DNA from: Deltaproteobacteria bacterium
Lineage (GTDB): Bacteria > Myxococcota_C > UBA6777
NCBI GenBank assembly: GCA_002731275.1
Contig: PCBK01000105.1
Location: forward strand, 1-63,790
DNA: 63,790 nt
Direction: 5' to 3'
Shown here: positions 44,643 to 52,720 of the stretch, one piece after another
How positions within the stretch are numbered: the first letter of the stretch is position 1
Layout of the letters: each line of letters begins with the position of its first letter
The notes under the pieces: model-generated
Seen by the model: the letters and a program-made list of their open reading frames with translations, nothing else
Told to the model about the DNA's origin: nothing
Database searches by the model: none
Translations under genes and position numbers: made by a program

Positions 44643-45719
44643 TTAATATGTACCAGTCATTCTAAGATAGAACGTCGTTGTGTTGTCGTTGGGTGTCACA
44701 AGGTTCACGAAAGGAACACGCAGCCCCTTGTTATTCGCGGCAAAAGGCGTCTGCATAGAGATCGCGCCGAGCGTGAGACCAAGAAATCGCAAAGGTTGCC
44801 AGTGCACAAAGATATCACCAATTGTAAAGTCCAACCGACCAACAGTATCAGCCTTCACATCACCATTTTCAGTCGGGATCGTTGGCGTAAATTCATCGTC
44901 AGGTGTCGCGTATCGAAATGCATTGAGGATGATAAATGAAGCACCAACGGAGAGCGTCTTTAAGGGACGAACTGTGACGGAGAGACCATTGCGAAGGCGC
45001 ATCGAGATATTTTTCGTCCCGGGCTGTGGGACAAGATCATCTCCGACATCGAGCTGACTGCGGGTGCTCTGTCTCATCAAAATAGAAGGTAACTCTGCAC
45101 CTTCCTGGCGAAACAGTGGCGACGTATATTGATGGAAGGACTTGGCAAATCCAAATCCATATCGAACAGAGACAATGCCAGCAAATGTTCGGGACAATGA
45201 GAGTCCCAACTCGGCGCGCAAGAGACGCGTCTCAACCCGCGCAAGATAAGATGTAGGGAGTTGAAGTTGAAACGTGAATTGGTGTTGCAAGATTTTCCCC
45301 AAACCAGGGACGATATTGCGAACGCCAGTGCTGACAAAAACATCACGAGGAAAAAACCGCTGACCTGACGCGTTATCAGGCTGAGTATACTCAACATCAA
45401 ATCCCCAGTTGACCGAAGCAAATGCCTTCTTTAAGAAGGTCACACTCCCAAACATCGAGAGGGATTGTGCAAAGAAGTGATTTTGGTAACTCTCGGAAGG
45501 TGCAAAGCTTCCTGTACCAAGAGAAGTTGTAAGGGAAGCCCCTAGCGAATAAAAGCGACGTTTTTTAGAGGTTTGTTGCTGCAATTGGTTGTCTTGACCA
45601 TTGATCGCAGCCTGCGCCACTTTCTTCCCGCTTGACTTCGCCCATGATGTCGTCGGACACAACGAGAGCAGTAAGGCCAATACACACACTGAAGATTGAA
45701 TCATCGTTTTGCCAAACAT
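44643..45719 (-). CDS. Outer-membrane beta-barrel protein
   Basis: 358 residues from the ATG at 45719 (GAGGAGCG upstream). A signal peptide (CVLALLLSLCPTTSWA, then KSSG) is followed by repeating amphipathic strands with aromatic girdles (FYSLGASLTTSLGTGSF, FASVNWGFDVEYTQPD, HQFTFQLQLPTSY, ARVETRLLRAELGLSLSRTFAGIVSVRYGFG) and a terminal aromatic residue (TFYLRMTGTY), as expected for BAM-assembled barrels. It is not a recognised porin family. It precedes the metalloprotease lipoprotein, which suggests a surface complex or shared regulation. A perfect TATAAT on its upstream side and a GACCC-N8-GGGTC dyad mark its promoter. Confidence 0.75.
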   Translation of the reverse strand: MFGKTMIQSSVCVLALLLSLCPTTSWAKSSGKKVAQAAINGQDNQLQQQTSKKRRFYSLGASLTTSLGTGSFAPSESYQNHFFAQSLSMFGSVTFLKKAFASVNWGFDVEYTQPDNASGQRFFPRDVFVSTGVRNIVPGLGKILQHQFTFQLQLPTSYLARVETRLLRAELGLSLSRTFAGIVSVRYGFGFAKSFHQYTSPLFRQEGAELPSILMRQSTRSQLDVGDDLVPQPGTKNISMRLRNGLSVTVRPLKTLSVGASFIILNAFRYATPDDEFTPTIPTENGDVKADTVGRLDFTIGDIFVHWQPLRFLGLTLGAISMQTPFAANNKGLRVPFVNLVTPNDNTTTFYLRMTGTY

Positions 45720-46124
45720 AGGACGCTCCTCACCGACTTCGTGGATACACCACGACATCACTTACCAAATGCAATAAGACCAAAAATTATATTGATAGGA
45801 CCCTACAGCGAGGGTCATTTTCATCATGAAGAGAGAGCCACTTCCGAAGGACCATTCGCCTTCATTTTTTGTCGCTCAATATTTGAGTCTTGATCTGTCT
45901 TTCGATTTATCGCAACTTTTTTCAAAAAAACGCAAAAAAAGAATAACAACTCGAAATCGCTAAAGAAATAAAATACGATTAAGAGGCGCAATCGGAACAA
46001 CGCCCCCACATCCAAGGCTGATCCCGAAGCCTTCTTCCAATCATTTGGGTTCAGTGGCATGATGGAGCTTGAACGCATGAAAGACCGGTTGAAAGAAAAA
46101 AGACCGTTCTCAAAGGGAGCACGT
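45720..46124. other. Divergent intergenic region (405 bases)
   Basis: Between the barrel gene (minus) and the DUF2157 gene (plus). It holds the minus-strand promoter and dyad at 45786-45816. The remainder is AT-rich around 45870-45990 with A-tracts (TTTTTTCAAAAAAACGC) that could bend DNA. No small gene with a ribosome-binding site was found. Confidence 0.4.
45786..45816 (-). promoter_or_regulatory. Promoter with operator-like dyad for the barrel/metalloprotease genes
   Basis: On the minus strand a consensus TATAAT lies at 45791-45786. In place of a -35 hexamer there is the inverted repeat GACCC-N8-GGGTC (45799-45816), centred roughly where an activator or repressor would touch the -35 region. 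The barrel start codon is 67 bases downstream. Confidence 0.45.
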
Positions 46125-47750
46125 ATGCATCAACGAGACCGCGAATTTGTTCGCCAACTACACGAAGAAATAGACGAATGGGAGCAAGAGCAGCTGCTCT
46201 CCCCCCAACAACTTGAACGCTTAAGAGCGCGCTACCCTCTCAAAGAGGAGACCGCTGCAGCCTCGACACTTGTCAGTATCCGGTGGATCTTGTATCTCGC
46301 CGTGTTTGCCTTCCTCGCCGCGTTCTTCTCCTTTGCAGGTAGCCAATCGACACAGCTAGGCCCACCGCTACGCATCGGCATCCTCTTGTTGAGCAGCGTT
46401 TGCTGTTTGCTCGCAGGCACATGGCTTCAATCGCGTATCCGTTCAGAGAGCATGGCGCTCTTGATCTTGGGAGGTCTACTTCTCCCCACCACTTACTACT
46501 ACGCCGTTTATGTGTACAAATTGCTCACCGTGAGCGCTCCGTACCTCTGGCTCTCTGCGCTCGCCGCTATACTCGCCGCCATATACATAGCTCTTGGCGC
46601 GCGCTTGAAAGAGGAAGGTTTACTCGCGGTTGGATTCTCTTGCCTCCTTGGGCTGCCTTTTTTGTGGCTCGCACACTTTGCGCTTCAGGGGTTGTACCAC
46701 GCGCTGACAGCGGCACTCCTCGCGCTCGCAGTGTACGCACTTCAAACGACCCAACCACAACAACCACTGCTTCGCCCTCTCTGGTGGCTCGCGCAAGGAT
46801 TGCTGATCATCGCGCTCAGCGTCCCCATCGCCACGAGACAGTACAACACCTATTTCGCGAGTCTCGTGTATGGACTCTCCACGCTTTTTGCGTTCTTACA
46901 GATCCGACAAAGTCACTCCCCTTACATCCAGGCGCCTTTTTTGGCGGCGTTGCTCATGGCTGTCGGCTCCATCCTGCAAGCAAGTCACGTCCCGCTCCTC
47001 TACTTTCCACTCGTACAGCTCGGTGTCACCATTGGCGTTGTCTTCTTCGCCCATCTCGCACTTCATCAACGCCAACAGCTCGAAGCCCTGCTCACAATTT
47101 ATCTCGTGATCATCTACGGGAGCACTGCTGGACTGTGGATTTTGCGTGCGACCAACACTGGAAAAACCACCTGGACACTCACAATGCTCGCGTATCTGAT
47201 CAGCGGCGTGGGATTGTATCTTTTTACATACACCCGTCAGTCAGGCAGGCTCCAGACCTCCTTTCTGGCCGCATGGCACCTGCTCGCGGCCTTGTACATG
47301 TTCCTGGGAAAACCTCCCTGGACAACAGAGTGGATGAGCATCCCAACGGGCGTGTTGTTTGCGATCAACGCGCTCTTCTTTGCCGACGATGAACAAGAAC
47401 ATAGATACCTCCATCTCGCAGTGCTGATCTTGATCGTCCCAAGTCTGATCGAATCCTTTTATGACAAACACTTGCTGCGAACGATCTCGCTCGCCTTGGG
47501 CAGCATCGGTATGATCGCATGGGGCGCGATGCAAAAACGCCACTATTTGCTGCTGTCAGGTGTCGTGGCTTTGATCGTCTCCATCTTCGCCAAACTCTTC
47601 CACCAACTGAGTCAGCTGGGGATTCCAAGATTCATATGGTTCGCCATCTTTGGCATATTGCTCGCCGGCCTGGCGTGGTTCTTACAATGGACGCTCCGCA
47701 AAGAACAGGAGCACACAACACTCCCTACACACACAGAAACGGAGCGATGA
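46125..47750 (+). CDS. DUF2157-type polytopic membrane protein
   Basis: 541 residues; start ATG at 46125 behind GGGAGC. A soluble helical N-terminus (REFVRQLHEEIDEWEQEQLLSPQQLERLRARYP) matches the DUF2157 start, and about fourteen hydrophobic segments follow (for example WILYLAVFAFLAAFFSF, IGILLLSSVCCLLAGTWL, LWLSALAAILAAIYIALGA). Function is unknown in all relatives I can recall; the protein should be in the inner membrane. The GNAT gene begins at the very next base after its stop, so the two are co-translated. Confidence 0.75.
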   Translation: MHQRDREFVRQLHEEIDEWEQEQLLSPQQLERLRARYPLKEETAAASTLVSIRWILYLAVFAFLAAFFSFAGSQSTQLGPPLRIGILLLSSVCCLLAGTWLQSRIRSESMALLILGGLLLPTTYYYAVYVYKLLTVSAPYLWLSALAAILAAIYIALGARLKEEGLLAVGFSCLLGLPFLWLAHFALQGLYHALTAALLALAVYALQTTQPQQPLLRPLWWLAQGLLIIALSVPIATRQYNTYFASLVYGLSTLFAFLQIRQSHSPYIQAPFLAALLMAVGSILQASHVPLLYFPLVQLGVTIGVVFFAHLALHQRQQLEALLTIYLVIIYGSTAGLWILRATNTGKTTWTLTMLAYLISGVGLYLFTYTRQSGRLQTSFLAAWHLLAALYMFLGKPPWTTEWMSIPTGVLFAINALFFADDEQEHRYLHLAVLILIVPSLIESFYDKHLLRTISLALGSIGMIAWGAMQKRHYLLLSGVVALIVSIFAKLFHQLSQLGIPRFIWFAIFGILLAGLAWFLQWTLRKEQEHTTLPTHTETER

Positions 47751-48269
47751 ATGTATCACGTAGAGATCCGTCCCATGACCACTGAAGACTGTAAAGAAGC
47801 TGCACAAATCGTTCAAGAAAACCCCCTCTGGGAACGTTACGAGTACGGAGCCGATGAAGCCTTCCATTCGTTTACAAATGCACTTGGAAACCAGGATGAG
47901 ATGCTGCTCGTCGCGACAGAGCCGCAGGGGGAAATCGTCGGCTTCGCATGGGTCCAACCAAGTGGTGGACTTGGACGAGCCGGATACCTCCGATTGATTG
48001 GCGTCGCCCCCGCTCATCATGGACAGGGCATCGGCGAGCAGCTTATCCAGGCAGCCGAAGACGAATGTGTCGGAGGAACCATGATGTTATTGGTGTCGGA
48101 TTTTAACGAACGTGGGCAACAATTTTACGAACGTATGGGATACAAACGAGCTGGAGAGTTGGAAGCGTTTGTCCTGTCAGATGTCAATGAAATATTGATG
48201 TGGAAGAGAAAAGAACAGGAAGAGAAACCCGACATTACAGGGGCATTTTCGACCTTTTCAGAGGAGTGA
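47751..48269 (+). CDS. GNAT family N-acetyltransferase
   Basis: 172 residues. The GNAT fold is read from VEIRPMTTEDCKEAAQIV at the start, the acetyl-CoA motif LIGVAPAHHGQGIGEQLIQAA (motif A, Q-x-x-G-x-G/A order), and the end strand MLLVSDFNERGQQFYERMGYKRAGEL. It transfers an acetyl group to an amine of an unknown substrate. The ATG follows directly on the TGA of the upstream DUF2157 gene. A short, acidic C-terminal tail (EKPDITGAFSTFSEE) is not part of the domain. Confidence 0.9.
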   Translation: MYHVEIRPMTTEDCKEAAQIVQENPLWERYEYGADEAFHSFTNALGNQDEMLLVATEPQGEIVGFAWVQPSGGLGRAGYLRLIGVAPAHHGQGIGEQLIQAAEDECVGGTMMLLVSDFNERGQQFYERMGYKRAGELEAFVLSDVNEILMWKRKEQEEKPDITGAFSTFSEE

Positions 48270-48274
48270 GACCA

Positions 48275-50128
48275 TCAGCGAAGATGCTTCCAACGTCGTA
48301 AACAGGAGCGAGCGATTTTTCTTAAATCTTGCCGAGGATACGAACGTCGAAACACACGCAGAAAACCTTTGTCTTTCGTGTACTCACGACATGCAGGGAT
48401 CCTTCCGGCAGGGATTCGGCTGAGCGAACGTCCAGGCTTACGAAAGGGATGCTTCAAGTACGCAGCACAGTAGTACAAGAATTTGCGGCCGCAAGAACGC
48501 GCACAGCGCTTGCCCGCGCTTTGAAAGTCATCTGCACCACACACACCGTGATACCGCCCAATCTGAAACCCTGGGTTACTGTTGATCTTCGCAAAATACC
48601 GCCTGACACAACGCCGACACCTCGAAAACGAAGCCACCACAGAGGTGACGCGGCGTTTGGTGACGCGGCGACGTATAACACGACGTGGACGTACACTACG
48701 TCGGTGCAAGACAGCTCTTGTGCGAACGCGGGGAAGCGGCCTTGGCTTCACCACTCGACGTTCAGGCACAACAGGCGCTCGCTTCACCACGCGACGACGC
48801 ACAGGCTCTTTTACAGGACCCCTACGAGGTGGCTGGCGACGTCCCACATGTGTTCCTGGACCATCAGGCAGAGTGAGCGCCTGACGTTGTGAAAACAAAG
48901 ACCCCGCAAAGAACGCGAACACCAACAACAACACGAGCACGATCCCACCGAGCACAAACATCAACGCTGATGATTGACGCTTGGGAGCAATTAGCTCCGA
49001 GTCCTTAAGCTCGGGAACATGCATCTGTGCGTCTGTGGGTCGGTTATCAATTGCTTCTGCAGCCTGCGCAAGCTCAGGTGTGTCCTCTTCGACAAACATA
49101 CCTGTCGCGAGATCGACACCACGTTGTTCAGTCTTTTTGAACCGCTCATTTGGGCCTTCATCATCGGGGATTAATTCGTTGAGTGGTACACCTGAAGGCA
49201 GCTCTCTGTTGTGCAGATGTTGCTCTGCGATCATCGAAGGAATCGCTTCCTGCACGTCAACTGTATGGCCCGCAAAGCTGGACTCCAGGACGACCTGGAG
49301 CTCTTGTCGGAATGCAGGGCAATCGGGAAATCGATCCGCTGGATTTTTGGCGAGCGCCTTTTGTAGGACTTCGTCGAGCCCATTGGGGACAACGTCGAGG
49401 AAGTCACCGAGCGGTGGGATAGGCTGAAACAGGTGCGCACCGATGACTTCGATCGCGTTGCTACCGATAAAAGGCAACCGACCTGTCAGCATGTAGAAGA
49501 GCATCACACCCAAAGCATACACATCGACTCGTTCGTCCGGTTTGCCTTTGGACTGAGACACCTCAGGCGCGATGTAATATGGTGTCCCCAAGACGGAGCC
49601 TGTTTGGGTCTTAAACGAGTTATCAGCGAGTGATTTTGCGACGCCAAAGTCCACAACCTTCGGAATCTCTGCGCCACGAGGTCCATCGAGCAAGATGTTC
49701 GCCGGCTTCATGTCCCTGTGGATCACCTGATGGGAGTGGGCAAAGGTGATCGCATCCAAAACAGGCAAAAAGAGCCGCTGCACATCCTGCAAGGGTATCG
49801 GACCGTTGACTTCTTTGATGTAAGACAGCAGATCTTGCCCATCAATCCAGTCCATCACGATACAAAGTAGATTGTCTTCTTCGATGAGATCAGTGACACG
49901 TACGATGTTGGGATGTTGGAGGCGAAATTGAACATTCCCCTCACGCCGAAAACGCTCTCTCACCTCGGGAGAACGGGTCAACGACGGAAGCAACACCTTC
50001 ACCGCGACATGAACGTCCAAATCGACGTGGGTGCCGAGGTAGACTTGTGACATGCCTCCCTCTCCGATCATACGATCCAGTCGATATTTTCCGATCGTCT
50101 TGCCGACAAGAGTGTGTGTATCTGACAT
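48275..50128 (-). CDS. Transmembrane Ser/Thr protein kinase with Arg/Cys-rich ectodomain
   Basis: 617 residues from the ATG at 50128. The kinase domain (~10-270) is complete: MIGEGGMSQVYLG, VAVKVL, HRDMKPANILL, DFGVAKS and GTPYYIAPE. A ~120-residue linker leads to one membrane helix (SALMFVLGGIVLVLLLVFAFFAG). The extracytoplasmic part is unusual: about 80 Arg/Pro-rich residues (RRRVVKRAPVVPERRVVKPR and similar) and then ~110 residues with many Cys and Arg (SRCRRCVRRYFA, GKRCARSCGRKFLYYC), suggesting a disulphide-rich basic sensor. Its gene starts one base after the stop of the upstream membrane-protein gene. It probably phosphorylates FHA-bound partners. Confidence 0.92.
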   Translation of the reverse strand: MSDTHTLVGKTIGKYRLDRMIGEGGMSQVYLGTHVDLDVHVAVKVLLPSLTRSPEVRERFRREGNVQFRLQHPNIVRVTDLIEEDNLLCIVMDWIDGQDLLSYIKEVNGPIPLQDVQRLFLPVLDAITFAHSHQVIHRDMKPANILLDGPRGAEIPKVVDFGVAKSLADNSFKTQTGSVLGTPYYIAPEVSQSKGKPDERVDVYALGVMLFYMLTGRLPFIGSNAIEVIGAHLFQPIPPLGDFLDVVPNGLDEVLQKALAKNPADRFPDCPAFRQELQVVLESSFAGHTVDVQEAIPSMIAEQHLHNRELPSGVPLNELIPDDEGPNERFKKTEQRGVDLATGMFVEEDTPELAQAAEAIDNRPTDAQMHVPELKDSELIAPKRQSSALMFVLGGIVLVLLLVFAFFAGSLFSQRQALTLPDGPGTHVGRRQPPRRGPVKEPVRRRVVKRAPVVPERRVVKPRPLPRVRTRAVLHRRSVRPRRVIRRRVTKRRVTSVVASFSRCRRCVRRYFAKINSNPGFQIGRYHGVCGADDFQSAGKRCARSCGRKFLYYCAAYLKHPFRKPGRSLSRIPAGRIPACREYTKDKGFLRVFRRSYPRQDLRKIARSCLRRWKHLR

Positions 50129-50129
50129 C

Positions 50130-51278
50130 TTATAGCGTTCCGTTGTAAAGAGTATGTGCTGAGACATGTCCAGAAGGCTGGAGTGGACGAATCGTCGTCG
50201 AATTCATCGAAGACAAAGAGGACATCGCCCCTTTTCTCTCGCCATCGATGTACTTGTCTTGCACACGCAGGATGAGCTTGTTTCTCTCGGAGAGTTTGGG
50301 GTTGGTGACCAAACCAATGACGAGCGAGGCGATGCCAAGTGTCCCCGCACCGATAGCGCCGTAGATAATCCCCATACCTGTGTTGATGAGAAATTCACGC
50401 TCGATGTGGGGGATCACTGTCCGCTTGCTCTCAGCGTCCACAATGATAAATGTTCCGACACCTGCGAGTCCAACGCCGCCTGCGATAAAGACACCACCAC
50501 CAAGCATCAACCAAAAGGCCACATCTTTTCGGCTCTTGTAACGCTTCATCTCTGTACGGTATTGCAGCTCTGACTTGCGCAAGTGTGTGGACAGAGCACG
50601 GCGTCTATTGTTAATAGATCGTTGATCTTGTTTGATTTTCTTTTGTAACTTCGAGATCGCCTTGAGTGCCTTGGCGTTTTGTTTGAGCCAGCTGTCCCGT
50701 GCGGTCTTGTCCCCCCAATTGTCCGCAACGTAGGACAAAAAGGAGATGTACACCTTTCGATCACGAGATTCATTTGTCAGGTCTCTCTCAAACCCCAGAG
50801 AGGCTTGTAGGGCAATTTGAGACTGTACCTCTGACTTTTTCGCGATGCGGACGTAGATGCCGTTGTACTGCCTCAAATAATCAATCCCTCTCCGAAAGAG
50901 TTTGAGTTTGCGTTCCATTTTTTTGATGTACGCATCGAGTGCAGCTTTGTCCTCAAATTGATTGATATTTTTGATCGCAGGCATCTCGGACTTGGCCTGG
51001 TAGAATTTGGACCAAAAGAGCATGATCCACAACAAATGGGTGTTCCTCTCGGAGAAAGACATCTGCGCGCGCTCTTTTTTGTATGCGATAGTGGCCTCAC
51101 GGAGGCTCGTCTCCCATTTCCCCAAATCACCTAGCGCGATCGCCTTGCGCGCGCTCGTAAGATAAAAAGATGTCTGTCCCTTTGCCCACGCCGACGAAGC
51201 GCATGAACAAAGCACCAGCACCAACACAAAGGCGCGCTGTATGACACAACTTCTCAAAAAAGGCTCCAAAATATTCAT
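50130..51278 (-). CDS. Exported helical protein with C-terminal membrane segments, kinase partner
   Basis: 382 residues from the ATG at 51278. A signal peptide (FVLVLVLCSCASSAWA) precedes a long helical, Lys-rich region (residues ~30-245, TPR-like or coiled coil: LRKSELQYRTEMKRYKSRK), two hydrophobic segments (FWLMLGGGVFIAGGVGLAGVGTFIIV and GMGIIYGAIGAGTLGIASLVIGLV), and a polar tail. Domain order fits a periplasmic input domain anchored in the inner membrane. TAA, one base, then the kinase ATG: the two genes are translationally coupled, so it is probably a sensor or regulator for that kinase. No family name can be given. Confidence 0.7.
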   Translation of the reverse strand: MNILEPFLRSCVIQRAFVLVLVLCSCASSAWAKGQTSFYLTSARKAIALGDLGKWETSLREATIAYKKERAQMSFSERNTHLLWIMLFWSKFYQAKSEMPAIKNINQFEDKAALDAYIKKMERKLKLFRRGIDYLRQYNGIYVRIAKKSEVQSQIALQASLGFERDLTNESRDRKVYISFLSYVADNWGDKTARDSWLKQNAKALKAISKLQKKIKQDQRSINNRRRALSTHLRKSELQYRTEMKRYKSRKDVAFWLMLGGGVFIAGGVGLAGVGTFIIVDAESKRTVIPHIEREFLINTGMGIIYGAIGAGTLGIASLVIGLVTNPKLSERNKLILRVQDKYIDGERKGAMSSLSSMNSTTIRPLQPSGHVSAHTLYNGTL

Positions 51279-51611
51279 GTTACGGACCACAGTCAATCTC
51301 TTCAAACTATTACAAAAACAAAGACTTGCTTGATTTCATTAAAGGATTCAACCTTCTTTGTCAATGTGCACATGTTCACAGTTTGTATGCTCTTGACGTA
51401 CGCAGCAAGCCCGATTATCTTCAATCGTCCATTCACATCAACGATACTCTACTGACGTCATTGTAGGAAATTTTATTTCAAAATGACCATACAGTACGCC
51501 AAAAGAATTGAATGTCATTCGCTGACACACACACCCTGTATAACACACATACACCTGAGTTGATCAGGTGGTACACACTATCACCCATTTGTACCTGAGA
51601 GAGGAGTCGTC
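51279..51611. other. Divergent intergenic region (333 bases) with a hairpin before the glycosylase
   Basis: Holds promoters for the kinase-partner gene (minus) and the Fpg/Nei-like gene (plus). A TATAAC at ~51539-51544 is a possible -10 for the plus gene with no clear -35. Downstream of it is the perfect inverted repeat CACCTGA-GTTGA-TCAGGTG (51552-51570). No small gene seen. Confidence 0.45.
51552..51570 (+). promoter_or_regulatory. Inverted repeat CACCTGA-N5-TCAGGTG in the leader of the glycosylase gene
   Basis: 7-base perfect arms with a GTTGA loop, 41 bases before the ATG at 51612 and just after a TATAAC. It may be an operator or an mRNA hairpin in the 5' leader; there is no T-run, so it is not a terminator. 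Confidence 0.4.
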
Positions 51612-52454
51612 ATGCCTGAGTTTTCCGAAGTCAACATCCAAGTCAAATACCTCAGAGAGCGATGCAAGGGTTGGAAGATCACACAATTTGGATTCGAAGG
51701 TTGGTCTCACTTCCAAAACCTTCCAGAGGAAGGACGAGATGATGTACTCAAGCAATTCTTTGTCGGCAACGTGATCGAAGATATCACCCAAAAAGGAAAG
51801 CAGGTGATCATCCGCACAAAGAACGGGTTGATCCTCTCCCACCTCATGTTCAAAGGGCGCTGGAGCGTCGCCTCCGAACCCTTCCAGTCCAACTACAAAC
51901 ACCACAAAAAACCTCCCACAGAGAAGAGCAACAACTTTTGGATGATCGGTGAAGGAGATCAGCGCCTCAACTTCCACGAGCCCGAATACAAAGGAAAAGT
52001 CACGGTCTATCCTGGAGAGCATGACCCCTCCAAGCTCGACCACCTCGCCAAACTCGGTCCCGAGATCATCATCACCCCCGAGACAGATCCCGATCTCGCT
52101 GTCGAATGGACCCTCGACGCGTTCTCCACACGCGCTGGCAAAAGCAAACAGGCGATCAAAGCCTTCTTGCTAGACCAAAAGAAGCAATCAGGACTCGGAA
52201 ACATGTACGTCTGTGAGTCCTTATACGACGCAGGCATCGCCCCAACACGTGCAGCCAACAGCCTCTCTAGCGAAGAGCTCGGCAAACTCCACAGCGCCGC
52301 ACAAAGTATCCTCAAAAAGGCCATCGAAAACGAACTGGATTACGAAGAACTGCTTCGCATCTACAAGAAAAAAACCGACCCACACGGAAACGAAGTCAGC
52401 AACATAAAAGTCAGTGGACGCGATACTTTTTGGGTCCCCAACGTCCAAAAGTAA
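51612..52454 (+). CDS. Fpg/Nei family DNA glycosylase/AP lyase without zinc ligands
   Basis: 280 residues; ATG behind GAGAGGAG. The start MPEFSEVN keeps the N-terminal Pro2 nucleophile and Glu3 of MPELPEVE. The helix-two-turn-helix is LLDQKKQSGLGNMYVCESLYDAGIAP. The C-terminal hairpin keeps the DNA-binding Arg in SGRDTFWVPN but the four zinc Cys are gone (normal CxxCGxxI...GRxTxxCxxC reads DPHGNEVS...GRDTFWVPNVQK), as in zincless-finger NEIL1-like enzymes. It should excise oxidised bases and cut abasic sites. An inverted repeat lies in its leader. It is separated from the AAA+ triplet by 266 bases. Confidence 0.92.
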   Translation: MPEFSEVNIQVKYLRERCKGWKITQFGFEGWSHFQNLPEEGRDDVLKQFFVGNVIEDITQKGKQVIIRTKNGLILSHLMFKGRWSVASEPFQSNYKHHKKPPTEKSNNFWMIGEGDQRLNFHEPEYKGKVTVYPGEHDPSKLDHLAKLGPEIIITPETDPDLAVEWTLDAFSTRAGKSKQAIKAFLLDQKKQSGLGNMYVCESLYDAGIAPTRAANSLSSEELGKLHSAAQSILKKAIENELDYEELLRIYKKKTDPHGNEVSNIKVSGRDTFWVPNVQK

Positions 52455-52720
52455 CAAAAATATCCGAACCACACAGACCAAGCGACCGTAGTACCCCCCA
52501 ACGCCCCACAAAACACTACAGGGCTCAGGTCTGGGATGTTTCCTTCCCACGGCCTCAATACATCCAACTTACTCACACAACAGTCAGTGCTTTTTTCACT
52601 CATTGACCTTACAATGTAGACCGTTGCATCAGAGACCTCTCTGTGTAACTCTATCTGGCGCAGGCTTGCGTCCTGCATCGTCATTCTCCACCACACACAA
52701 CACGCACAATGGTAGGCTAG

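Noticed and set aside
46567-46767. Minus-strand frame opposite DUF2157
   Set aside because: No ribosome-binding site and no recognisable domain; typical antisense shadow of a coding frame.
46400-47392. 330-codon plus-strand frame rich in Arg/His/Pro
   Set aside because: It is a shifted-frame shadow inside the DUF2157 gene; the polytopic hydrophobic pattern of the main frame is decisive.
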